Virus record (IMG/VR): IMGVR_UViG_3300027156_000015
Location: 1-43,563 of that record
DNA: 43,563 bases
Direction: 5' to 3' (one strand)
Source of the DNA: a virus
Shown here: in pieces, positions 33,067-39,142 of the stretch
Numbering within the stretch: the stretch's first letter is position 1
Layout: each line of letters begins with the position of its first letter
Position numbers and translations under genes: made by a program
The notes under the pieces: generated by a model
The model's input: only the letters and a program-made list of their open reading frames with translations
The model's database searches: none
What the model was told of the DNA's origin: nothing

Positions 33067-33177
33067 ATGTTTTTACCAACAGCACTAGAATACCTAGTAA
33101 AAGGAATGCTCGTATCATACGCGCTAGTTATTATATTTCTATTATATCAATTATATAAAGTAATAAAAGAAAAATGA
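33067..33177 (+). CDS. micro membrane protein (36 aa)
   Basis: ATG 33067 to TGA 33177. One membrane segment (MLVSYALVIIFLLYQLY), then a basic tail KVIKEK. The stop shares ATGA with the next micro gene, so the two are coupled. Could be a holin-, toxin- or host-membrane-acting peptide; unproven. Confidence 0.55.
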   Translation: MFLPTALEYLVKGMLVSYALVIIFLLYQLYKVIKEK

Positions 33178-33287
33178 GAGGTAAAATAATACTACTTATT
33201 TATATGTTATGTGTGCTAGCTATCAATGTATGGCTACACATAAGATATGTAAGTCTTACTAAAGAATCAAGAAAAAAACCACCATAA
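33174..33287 (+). CDS. micro membrane protein (37 aa)
   Basis: ATG 33174 to TAA 33287. KIILLIYMLCVLAINVWLHI forms one membrane segment, ending in a basic tail (KESRKKPP). Overlaps the preceding membrane gene by 4 nt. The pair might form a two-component membrane unit. Confidence 0.55.
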   Translation: MRGKIILLIYMLCVLAINVWLHIRYVSLTKESRKKPP

Positions 33288-33290
33288 TTA

Positions 33291-33322
33291 TTTGCAATTT
33301 AACAAATAATTGATTATTTTTG
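33291..33322 (+). promoter_or_regulatory. Bacteroidetes-type promoter
   Basis: TTTG (33291-33294), 20 nt, TATTTTTG (33315-33322), a full match to TTTG-N19-21-TAnnTTTG. It lies 21 nt before the ATG at 33344. One of the best promoters in the window. Confidence 0.75.
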
Positions 33323-33343
33323 TAACAAATAAAAAATATATAT

Positions 33344-33595
33344 ATGAACCAAGACCAATGGAATTCATTATTAGTTGAGCGCGCATCAGAGATGGCGCAT
33401 CATCGCACAATTATTGATTTTATTATCAACGCTCCGTTTGACAAAGAGTTCAATGAAGAGAACTTATGGGTGCACGATGGAGGAGACCAAGAAGACAGCT
33501 TAGTATACACGGAAGAGGCTCAAGACGTATTTGATTTTTACTACGATGAGTACTACGACCAATTAATTAACACCTACGAAATACCAATCATATGA
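33344..33595 (+). CDS. acidic hypothetical protein (83 aa)
   Basis: Asp/Glu/Tyr-rich (HDGGDQEDSLVYTEEAQDVF, then DFYYDEYYDQLINTYE). First gene after a strong promoter, so probably well expressed early. Its negative charge and size resemble DNA-mimic or inhibitor proteins, but no family is recognised. Confidence 0.65.
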   Translation: MNQDQWNSLLVERASEMAHHRTIIDFIINAPFDKEFNEENLWVHDGGDQEDSLVYTEEAQDVFDFYYDEYYDQLINTYEIPII

Positions 33596-33825
33596 TATTT
33601 ACAGTAATGAGTCAGATGACTCTAGGCGGAGACACGGATAACTATGAGTATAGCTTTACTTCTCACAAAGAAGCACTAGACTACTATAGAAAATCCTTTT
33701 TAGTAATGGCAGAAACCATTGTAGATTATGATGGAGACTTTACATCAACGCTGTTTAAGGGCGATGTAATGATTCAAAGAAATACAATAGGTACTACTAT
33801 AAATTTTATCAACAATGAGATGTAG
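33592..33825 (+). CDS. hypothetical protein (77 aa)
   Basis: Starts by ATGA overlap with the previous gene. FTVMSQMTLGGDTDNYEYSF, then KEALDYYRKSFLVMAETIVD. A beta-helix mixed small protein, unrecognised. Coupled with its neighbours. Confidence 0.6.
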   Translation: MIFTVMSQMTLGGDTDNYEYSFTSHKEALDYYRKSFLVMAETIVDYDGDFTSTLFKGDVMIQRNTIGTTINFINNEM

Positions 33826-34051
33826 TATGAACAATGTAGCCATAGCAGCTACTATAGCAAAGGATATTGAAATGTTTAGGGATTGCGATATGATTGCAGC
33901 CATATACAGAAATGTATTGCCAGAATCATATGTACCTATGGAAAACTTAATCGTAAGTAATTACAGGGTAGCTATATATGATATGAATATGATTGGCAAG
34001 AAGTCCTATCTATTGAGCATTAAACATCTAGGAGATTTTCAAGTTATGTAA
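33815..34051 (+). CDS. hypothetical protein (78 aa)
   Basis: ATG 33815 overlaps the previous stop by 11 nt. ATG 33827 (MNNVAIAATIAK) is an equally good start just after it. Mixed hydrophobic/polar, with ENLIVSNYRVAIYDMNMIGK. Not recognised. Confidence 0.55.
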   Translation: MRCSMNNVAIAATIAKDIEMFRDCDMIAAIYRNVLPESYVPMENLIVSNYRVAIYDMNMIGKKSYLLSIKHLGDFQVM

Positions 34052-34067
34052 TTTAAAATAAAAAAAT

Positions 34068-34265
34068 ATGAATGTAAATGAATTAAAGCCTAATCAAATG
34101 ATTTATGGCAACAAGGGTAATGTATGGTCTAAGACAGCTCACATCTATGAGTCTGGTAAAGGTAATTTGTGTGGGACACCCGCACTAGCTACAAATTGGG
34201 CTCGCATTGAGGGAGTGCAAGTTATTGGTTGTCAAGATTGTCTTAAAAAAGTAAAGGCTAATTAG
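34068..34265 (+). CDS. small Cys-containing hypothetical protein (65 aa)
   Basis: Has C35 and C55-x2-C58 (IGCQDCLKKVKAN). The ending 'v.C..CLkk' is common in small phage proteins and suggests half a zinc site. Role unknown. Confidence 0.6.
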   Translation: MNVNELKPNQMIYGNKGNVWSKTAHIYESGKGNLCGTPALATNWARIEGVQVIGCQDCLKKVKAN

Positions 34266-34307
34266 TTTTTGCTAGGCAGTATTTTGTTACCAATTTAAAA
34301 TAACCAA

Positions 34308-34709
34308 ATGAAAGATAAAGAAGTGATAAATCCCTATGTAATAGTAGGGTTGAGAAGAATTGATTGGCCTGTCAGTATCAAGGTTAACATAACAAATCGT
34401 AAGTATAGGTATAATCAAGAGATGATTATAGAGGCTGTTGAAAAACATACTGAAATAAAGTTTTCGGATATCGTTAAGAAAAGTAGAAAAAGAAAATTAA
34501 CGGAGGCTAGAAAACTATATTGTTATTTTATGAAGACTAGATTGAAGTGGTCGTTAGCGGAAATAGGCGAGACTATTGGCGGTAGAGACCATACAACGGT
34601 AGTTCATAACATAAGGGTATATAATGATTTGTACGATACTGATGACGAATTCAGATTCAAGGCTGATGGTATTGCAAAGGAATTAGAACACAAAGGAATC
34701 ACCATTTAA
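34308..34709 (+). CDS. stand-alone DnaA domain IV-like DNA-binding protein (133 aa)
   Basis: Residues 38-125 match the DnaA C-terminal domain, which binds DnaA boxes. A helical lead (IIEAVEKHTEIKFSDIVKKS) is followed by KSRKRKLTEARKLYCYFMKT and the signature GGRDHTTVVH (91-100). The ATPase domain of DnaA is absent. It could bind the phage origin, occupy host oriC, or act as a regulator. Sits in the early replication operon. Confidence 0.85.
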   Translation: MKDKEVINPYVIVGLRRIDWPVSIKVNITNRKYRYNQEMIIEAVEKHTEIKFSDIVKKSRKRKLTEARKLYCYFMKTRLKWSLAEIGETIGGRDHTTVVHNIRVYNDLYDTDDEFRFKADGIAKELEHKGITI

Positions 34710-34717
34710 ATTTAACT

Positions 34718-35104
34718 ATGAACATAATACAAAGACTATTGACCCCCGACCCTCCTAATAAGGATTCGGTTAGGTACGATTACTCCGTACTATTGGCAGA
34801 GGATAGAGACATACTCCTAGAAGGGCTGTTTAAGGCCCAAAGGGAGGTCTTAACCAAGAAAGGGTATGACTACGCAGGCGAGGATGTGCTGTCAAATTTT
34901 AGGCTTGCAGGAATGATTGTGAACCAAGGGAGTAAACACCCCGACGCAACTAACTGCCTTAACCTAATTGGTACTAAGGTAGCAAGACTAGGACAGCTGC
35001 TATCTAGTGGCAAGCACGCACAAAATGAGTCAGTACAGGACTCTGTCATTGACCTGTGTAACTACTCGGCATTACTTTACTTACTTCTTAAAATGGAAAA
35101 ATAA
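34718..35104 (+). CDS. DUF1599 / Nmad1-like protein (128 aa)
   Basis: KKGYDYAGEDVLSNF (47-61), GTKVARL (85-91) and NESVQDSVIDLCNYS (103-117) give the DUF1599 pattern, described as nucleotide-modification-associated domain 1 with a MazG-like helical fold. It may act on nucleotides (pyrophosphohydrolase-like) or on modified bases. No base-modifying enzyme is evident nearby, so the exact role is open. Confidence 0.75.
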   Translation: MNIIQRLLTPDPPNKDSVRYDYSVLLAEDRDILLEGLFKAQREVLTKKGYDYAGEDVLSNFRLAGMIVNQGSKHPDATNCLNLIGTKVARLGQLLSSGKHAQNESVQDSVIDLCNYSALLYLLLKMEK

Positions 35105-35105
35105 A

Positions 35106-35471
35106 ATGAAAAAGAAACAAAAGGAATTAGATAATGATGTAGAGGATGTATCATCCGTCTATATTATCAATGAATCAGAGAAAGGCTTTGAGCACGAGTA
35201 TGATGTCAAGTACAATTATAACAAAGGCAAAACTATCATTACGCGCTCACACAGTAGCGAGTGGTCAGAAGATTGCAGAGGAGAGATTGTAGGCAGTCTA
35301 GTAGACAATGGCAACGATGTCCACATACATATAGACGGAGAGTCTATTGCCCTAGATTATACCCAAATGGAGGTACTTACATCACTTATCATAGCTACCA
35401 ATAAGTTTGAGATAGAGATAAGAGAACATAAACTAATTTCTAAGTTAACAAGTAAAAATGAATCTAAGTGA
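35106..35471 (+). CDS. acidic hypothetical protein (121 aa)
   Basis: Start at ATG 35106 (MKKKQKELDND), directly after the DUF1599 stop. Rich in Glu/Asp/His/Ile (YIINESEKGFEHEYDVKYNY, then VDNGNDVHIHIDGESIALDY). Mostly beta. Not recognised. Overlaps the next gene by 14 nt. Confidence 0.6.
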   Translation: MKKKQKELDNDVEDVSSVYIINESEKGFEHEYDVKYNYNKGKTIITRSHSSEWSEDCRGEIVGSLVDNGNDVHIHIDGESIALDYTQMEVLTSLIIATNKFEIEIREHKLISKLTSKNESK

Positions 35472-35871
35472 ACTAAAAGAAAAGACGCTGTTTGATTGGT
35501 TTAAGGATACCAGATTCAGCGACATTCAGCAGACAAGTAAGTACAGCTATACTGATGCATATATCCCATCTTTAAATGTGTATGTTGAATTTAAGTGTAG
35601 GAGAGAGCATTACGATGCTTTACTTATAGAGAAGCCTAAATGGAAGCACTTGCATAAGCTACCTAATTGTAGGTACATTAACTCTACCCCTAGGGGGATA
35701 TACTCATTCAATATGTCAGTAATGGCACAACCAAGTTGGCATATGAGGGTAATGCCTAGGACAACCAATTTTGAGAATAAAGATAAGATAATCAAAGAGG
35801 TTGGCTATCTGCATATTAGACAAGCTGTTGAACTGACAGATTCTTTTTTAGAATATAATTTGGATAATTAA
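35458..35871 (+). CDS. PD-(D/E)XK-like nuclease (137 aa)
   Basis: YTDAYIPSLNVYVEFKCRRE (31-50) gives the core D33...E44-x-K46 of the PD-(D/E)XK fold, followed by KPKWKHL (59-65). A compact single-domain enzyme like those phages use for resolution or DNA breakdown. The end of the protein overlaps the -33 box of the ncRNA promoter. Confidence 0.65.
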   Translation: MNLSELKEKTLFDWFKDTRFSDIQQTSKYSYTDAYIPSLNVYVEFKCRREHYDALLIEKPKWKHLHKLPNCRYINSTPRGIYSFNMSVMAQPSWHMRVMPRTTNFENKDKIIKEVGYLHIRQAVELTDSFLEYNLDN

Positions 35872-35889
35872 AAAAGATTTATATCTTTG
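35859..35889 (+). promoter_or_regulatory. promoter of the structured RNA
   Basis: TTTG (35859-35862), 19 nt, TATCTTTG (35882-35889), a full Bacteroidetes promoter match. Transcription should begin near 35895, with a terminator only about 100 nt later and no gene between. Confidence 0.75.
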
Positions 35890-35894
35890 TGTAG

Positions 35895-35993
35895 CAAATC
35901 CGATAAGGTAGTGAAGTTACGTTATCGGGTATGTTTCAAGAACTAACCCTTCTTTAGATATGCCCATTAGAACTTCACTCTAGTGGGCTTTTT
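35895..35993 (+). ncRNA. predicted about 99-nt RNA with two complementary hairpin loops
   Basis: Hairpin 1 has stem CCGATAA (35900-35906)/TTATCGG (35922-35928) continued by GTA/TAC, with loop GTGAAGT (35911-35917). Hairpin 2 is the terminator with loop ACTTCAC (35972-35978). The loops are exact reverse complements (7/7), and the match extends to nine bases into the stems. Bounded by a strong promoter and terminator. It could fold as an intramolecular kissing loop or pair between molecules. No coding frame of note. The 5' end is an estimate. Confidence 0.65.
35962..35993 (+). terminator. rho-independent terminator of the structured RNA
   Basis: Stem GCCCATTAGA/TCTAGTGGGC (10 bp, one G-U), loop ACTTCAC, then TTTTTA. 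Confidence 0.9.
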
Positions 35994-36169
35994 ATTGGGT
36001 GTAGTCAAAGCAATACGGCTACTGCAACTGAAAGTTAGTTACAGACTAATGGAGGTAAATGCATAAAGACCATTCTAAGGGAATCTGATATTCAACTTTT
36101 AAATGTATAGTATTCTTCACGACTTGCGTAACTATACAGCCTCAATTAACGATAGCTCATTAACTCAGT

Positions 36170-36224
36170 GGTAAGTAGTCAGTCTCCTAACAGGGGGTAG
36201 GGGGCTGACTTCGTTTTACTTACC
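36170..36224 (+). ncRNA. long imperfect hairpin, candidate structured RNA
   Basis: GGTAAGT/ACTTACC (36170-36176, 36218-36224) is stacked on AGTCAG/CTGACT (36177-36182, 36205-36210). TCTCC then pairs with one of two G5 runs (36193-36197 or 36200-36204). The two G-runs offer alternative pairings, as in a switch. No T-tract. Could be a regulatory leader or part of a larger RNA. Confidence 0.4.
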
Positions 36225-36276
36225 TAATTACTTCTAGTCTTTTAATCTAGTGGTAAATAAAAAACATTAAAAAATA

Positions 36277-36308
36277 TTTGGATAATAATAAAGTATTTTG
36301 TAATTTTA
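36277..36308 (+). promoter_or_regulatory. probable promoter of the recombination genes
   Basis: TTTG (36277-36280), 20 nt, TAATTTTA (36301-36308, one mismatch to TAnnTTTG). 21 nt before the ERF ATG. Confidence 0.5.
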
Positions 36309-36329
36309 CAAACATATAAACACAAAGCA

Positions 36330-36890
36330 ATGAAAGCACTTTTAAAAGCCTTGGATAAATTCCAAGCAGAATGCCCTGCTGTTGGCAAATCAGCATCAAA
36401 CCCATTTTTTAAATCTAAGTATGCTACACTTGATGCAATACAGCATCACATTAAACCATACCTACATAAAAATGGATTAGTAGTTACTCAAGTAAACATA
36501 GTAGCAGGAGAACAAGGTTTTGTTCAGACCAATGTCTGGCATACAGAATCTGGAGAGACTATGCTATCTACCTTCCCTATCATTGTTCAGAAGCACTCTG
36601 CTCAAGACTATGGTAGTGCTGTATCCTATGCAAAGCGTTACAGTTTATCGGGATTACTTAACATCATTATAGAGGATGAAGATGATGATGGAAACAGAGC
36701 ATCTAATCCTACACCTAATGTAGTAGTAACTCAGACAGCTGTTGATACAGATAAGCCTTGGTTAAACAAACAGAATCCTAATTGGGATGTTATAATACAA
36801 GCACTTAAAGATGCTAAGACAGACATCAAGAGACTTAGAACTAAATATAAAATATCTAAAGCTGTAGAGGCTGAACTATCTGCATTATAA
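36330..36890 (+). CDS. erf: ERF-family single-strand annealing protein (186 aa)
   Basis: LDKFQAECPAVGKSASNPFF, YATLDAIQHHIKPYLHKNGL and YGSAVSYAKRYSLSGLLNI are the hallmark ERF segments. GNRAS and a Pro/Thr linker lead to a C-terminal basic helix. ERF anneals complementary single strands for homologous recombination. The RecE-like exonuclease downstream would supply those single strands, completing a two-gene recombination pair. Confidence 0.85.
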   Translation: MKALLKALDKFQAECPAVGKSASNPFFKSKYATLDAIQHHIKPYLHKNGLVVTQVNIVAGEQGFVQTNVWHTESGETMLSTFPIIVQKHSAQDYGSAVSYAKRYSLSGLLNIIIEDEDDDGNRASNPTPNVVVTQTAVDTDKPWLNKQNPNWDVIIQALKDAKTDIKRLRTKYKISKAVEAELSAL

Positions 36891-36893
36891 CTT

Positions 36894-37022
36894 ATGAAAA
36901 TACTTTCAATACTAAGATTCTTTTTAATAGCAATCCCTGTATTTATAATAGTATATATATCAGCTATCGGTGTAATGGCAATTAAAGAACTTATAAAAAA
37001 ATATAAAACAAAGCAATGGTAA
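36894..37022 (+). CDS. micro membrane protein (42 aa)
   Basis: ATG 36894 to TAA 37022. ILRFFLIAIPVFIIVYISAI is a clear membrane segment, then a basic tail (KELIKKYKTKQW). Its end overlaps the exonuclease ATG by 7 nt. Role unknown. Confidence 0.55.
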   Translation: MKILSILRFFLIAIPVFIIVYISAIGVMAIKELIKKYKTKQW

Positions 37023-37774
37023 CAATAGAAACACTAAATGAAAGACCTCTTAGCTACAGCTCACTAAAAGAGTTTGCTAAGTCTCCCGCTCACTACGTAG
37101 AATATCTACGCAGAGAGAGAAAGCCTACGCCCGCAATGGCATTCGGTAGTTTAATACACTGCCTATTACTACAGCCCAATGAATTTGGAAAACAATTTAT
37201 TGTGATGCCTAACATAGACAGACGAACAAAGGAAGGCAAGGCCCTATACGAATCATTCTTAGCGCAAACAGAAGGTAAAGAAATTATAACAGAGGAGCAA
37301 TACGAGGAGGCTAATAACCTTATCAACAAGGCTATAGCTGAACCACACATAGCTAATGCTATACAAGGCTGTAACAGTTTTGAGAAAGAGTGGCGCGCAG
37401 AAATCAACGGACTACCCTTTAGAGGATTCTTTGATGGAGAGGCTGATGACTACATCCTAGAAGTAAAGACAGCCAATGATGCTAGCCACAAAACTATCAT
37501 TAATGATTTTTACAATCGCTCCTACCACATTCAAGCAGGTTTATATTCACACATTTCTGGTAAACCAATAAAGTATTTACTGATTGAAACTAATGCACCA
37601 TACAATATATCTCTAGCAGATGTAGACCCCTCTTTTAACCAATACGGCATAACACAGGCTGTTAAATTGATAGAAGATTTTAAGTCTTGTATGGAAAATA
37701 ATATGTTTAATATGGGCTATGAGTACCACAGCCAAGGTAACTTTACAATAACATTACCTAGTTGGATTAAATAA
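37016..37774 (+). CDS. RecE/RecB-like PD-(D/E)XK exonuclease (252 aa)
   Basis: Full lambda-exo/RecE-type motif set: MAFGSLIHCLLL (41-52, H48), FFDGEAD (138-144, D140), LEVKTA (148-153, E149 and K151) and HIQAGLYSH (171-179, Q173). N-terminal LSYSSLKEFAKSPAHY and RRTKEGKALYESF are typical of exonuclease VIII-like PDDEXK proteins (DUF3799). Digests double-stranded ends 5' to 3' to make tails for ERF. Confidence 0.85.
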   Translation: MVTIETLNERPLSYSSLKEFAKSPAHYVEYLRRERKPTPAMAFGSLIHCLLLQPNEFGKQFIVMPNIDRRTKEGKALYESFLAQTEGKEIITEEQYEEANNLINKAIAEPHIANAIQGCNSFEKEWRAEINGLPFRGFFDGEADDYILEVKTANDASHKTIINDFYNRSYHIQAGLYSHISGKPIKYLLIETNAPYNISLADVDPSFNQYGITQAVKLIEDFKSCMENNMFNMGYEYHSQGNFTITLPSWIK

Positions 37775-37779
37775 AATTT

Positions 37780-37950
37780 ATGAGCGACATAGTATTTGTA
37801 GTGTATAGCGTATTCTATACCAAGCCTAAAAAAGCTAGAAGAGAGGCCTTATATAAGATGATTAAGTGGTGTATTAAAGAATACATAGCCACCTTTAAAA
37901 GAGAAGAAATCCAAGTAAACGTAATGACAGATGAGATTACTAATGTTTAA
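37780..37950 (+). CDS. small basic hypothetical protein (56 aa)
   Basis: ATG 37780 to TAA 37950: IVFVVYSVFYTKPKKARREA, then LYKMIKWCIKEYIATFKREE. Basic helical. Five nt after the exonuclease stop and overlapping the next micro gene by 8 nt. Not recognised. Confidence 0.55.
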   Translation: MSDIVFVVYSVFYTKPKKARREALYKMIKWCIKEYIATFKREEIQVNVMTDEITNV

Positions 37951-38026
37951 AATTAAGTTTTTTTTACTGCTGACTATAGCTTATGTTGTTGTATCTACAT
38001 TAGCCTTTTTTCAGAGAATAAAATAA
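37943..38026 (+). CDS. micro membrane peptide (27 aa)
   Basis: ATG 37943 to TAA 38026. One membrane segment (FKIKFFLLLTIAYVVVSTLA). Overlaps the preceding gene. Very short, so real translation is uncertain, but the pattern matches the other micro membrane genes. Confidence 0.4.
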   Translation: MFKIKFFLLLTIAYVVVSTLAFFQRIK

Positions 38027-38028
38027 AA

Positions 38029-38061
38029 TTTGGTTGTTTCGCAAAATATATTGTATATTCG
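38029..38061 (+). promoter_or_regulatory. probable promoter before the 120-aa gene
   Basis: TTTG (38029-38032), 21 nt, TATATTCG (38054-38061, one mismatch). The predicted leader of about 70 nt contains the hairpin at 38100-38123. Confidence 0.5.
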
Positions 38062-38099
38062 CAATAGAACTTTGAGAGTGTAACAATTGTGTTTGAATA

Positions 38100-38123
38100 G
38101 GGGATGTAGCATAGTGCATCCCC
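38100..38123 (+). promoter_or_regulatory. 5' leader hairpin
   Basis: GGGGATGTA/TAGTGCATCCCC region: GGGGATG pairs with CATCCCC (7 perfect pairs plus two more inside), loop about 6 nt, ending 15 nt before the ATG at 38139. No T-tract. Likely an mRNA stability or translation-control element. Confidence 0.5.
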
Positions 38124-38138
38124 TAAACTTTAAAAATT

Positions 38139-38501
38139 ATGGGAAGATTTGATTCCTTTAAAATAAATGCGAAACTATTACCTACGTCTAATGCGCAGGA
38201 ACTAGAAGACTTAACTGACTTAGAATTTCAAACAAAAGATTTAGAAAGAGAATTTCTAGACTACTTTGTAGGAGAAGACGGGTACTTATATTTTGAAGAC
38301 TTTGAGTACGAGATGACTCCAACAGATAATCCAGAAGGGTTATTTAGTATTGAACTAAAAAAAATTAATAAAACAGTAAAGAAGAGCTACCACACAGGAG
38401 ATGTGGAGTTTTATGGCAAACCATACGAGGTGTTTTATACTTTTAAAGCACACCTACACGATGGCAAGCTAGAGACGGTAGACCTTGTTTCAAAAACATA
38501 G
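38139..38501 (+). CDS. conserved hypothetical phage protein (120 aa)
   Basis: The 'EFQTKDLEREFLDYFVGEDG' segment (about 29-48) resembles a family of small phage proteins (W/FQTKdLe....Y.i..dG.L). Acidic beta-rich remainder (YFEDFEYEMTPTDNPEGLFS). Located with recombination and replication genes. Function unknown. Confidence 0.65.
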   Translation: MGRFDSFKINAKLLPTSNAQELEDLTDLEFQTKDLEREFLDYFVGEDGYLYFEDFEYEMTPTDNPEGLFSIELKKINKTVKKSYHTGDVEFYGKPYEVFYTFKAHLHDGKLETVDLVSKT

Positions 38502-38517
38502 AGACCAATCAAACCAT

Positions 38518-38751
38518 ATGACCACAAAGGCAAAGGGGATAACCAAAGCAAAATTAACCAAGAGCTACCCCCAAATCGCAACAATTGTTAACCACATCTA
38601 CGAGACCGACAAAGCAAGGAATTACTGGTTTTTCGTAAACTACTGTGGGAAATACAAAGACAAACAAGGCAACCCTAGAGCTGTATCTATGGGTGCTATT
38701 ATAGACTTACTCACAGAGTATGGATATAAGGTAGACATTACAGCAAAATAA
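38518..38751 (+). CDS. basic hypothetical protein (77 aa)
   Basis: Start at ATG 38518 (MTTKAKGITKAK). An earlier in-frame ATG lies inside the previous gene. Lys-rich with SYPQIATIVNHIYETDKARN, then FFVNYCGKYKD. Possibly nucleic-acid binding. Not recognised. Confidence 0.55.
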   Translation: MTTKAKGITKAKLTKSYPQIATIVNHIYETDKARNYWFFVNYCGKYKDKQGNPRAVSMGAIIDLLTEYGYKVDITAK

Positions 38752-38779
38752 TTATTTTTTAACCAAAATATATAACACA

Positions 38780-39055
38780 ATGGCACAAGACACCATCTAT
38801 TTCAATTCCCTACGCGGAAAGAAAACTCAGTACGGAACAAAAGTTTCTGTTAATGTAGAAAAATTCATTGAAGAGTTAAAAGCTCATCAGAATGAAAAAG
38901 GCTACGTCAATATGGAATTCAAGGACAGAAAAGAAGCAGACAAATTCGGCAACAACGTATACGCTGTACTAGATACGTGGAAGCCAACAGGAACTAATAA
39001 AGTAGCTGTTCAAGATGTAAATGTGGAGACAGATATTGACAATCTTCCGTTTTAG
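38780..39055 (+). CDS. SSB-like small protein with acidic tail (91 aa)
   Basis: A short beta-type protein (TIYFNSLRGKKTQYGTKVSV, then YAVLDTWKPTGTNKVAVQ) ending in DIDNLPF, like the acidic 'DLPF/DDIPF' tips by which SSB proteins bind partners. Placed directly before the primase-helicase. An SSB-type role is plausible, but the fold cannot be proved by eye. Confidence 0.55.
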   Translation: MAQDTIYFNSLRGKKTQYGTKVSVNVEKFIEELKAHQNEKGYVNMEFKDRKEADKFGNNVYAVLDTWKPTGTNKVAVQDVNVETDIDNLPF

Positions 39056-39096
39056 TTTTTCTGATTTGATGAAGGAGCAATCCTAATTGTAAGTAT

Positions 39097-39128
39097 CCCT
39101 CACGGCCTAAAAATCGTGAGGGTTTTTT
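39097..39128 (+). terminator. rho-independent terminator before primase-helicase
   Basis: CCCTCACG/CGTGAGGG (8 perfect pairs), loop GCCTAAAAAT, then TTTTTT. Only 14 nt before the primase-helicase ATG, so it probably reduces expression of the genes that follow. Confidence 0.9.
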
Positions 39129-39142
39129 AACACAAACTTTCT

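Larger units (their letters stand above)
35994..36329 (+). other. further structured non-coding sequence before ERF gene
   Basis: 336 bases without a gene. Hairpins: TTAGT/ACTAA (36035-36049), GTATAGT/ACTATAC (36105-36137) and the long one at 36170-36224. A near repeat, TTAA-CTCAGTGGTAAGTA at about 36160 and TTAA-TCTAGTGGTAAATA at about 36242, matches at 15 of 18 aligned positions. A promoter for ERF lies at the right end. Confidence 0.5.

Noticed and set aside
36150-36224. tRNA-like stretch (TAGCTCA...CAGTGGTAA...CTCCTAA)
   Set aside because: D-loop-like words are present, but the anticodon stem does not pair, there is no GGTTCGAATCC-type T-arm and no 7-bp acceptor stem. The long hairpin fold fits better.
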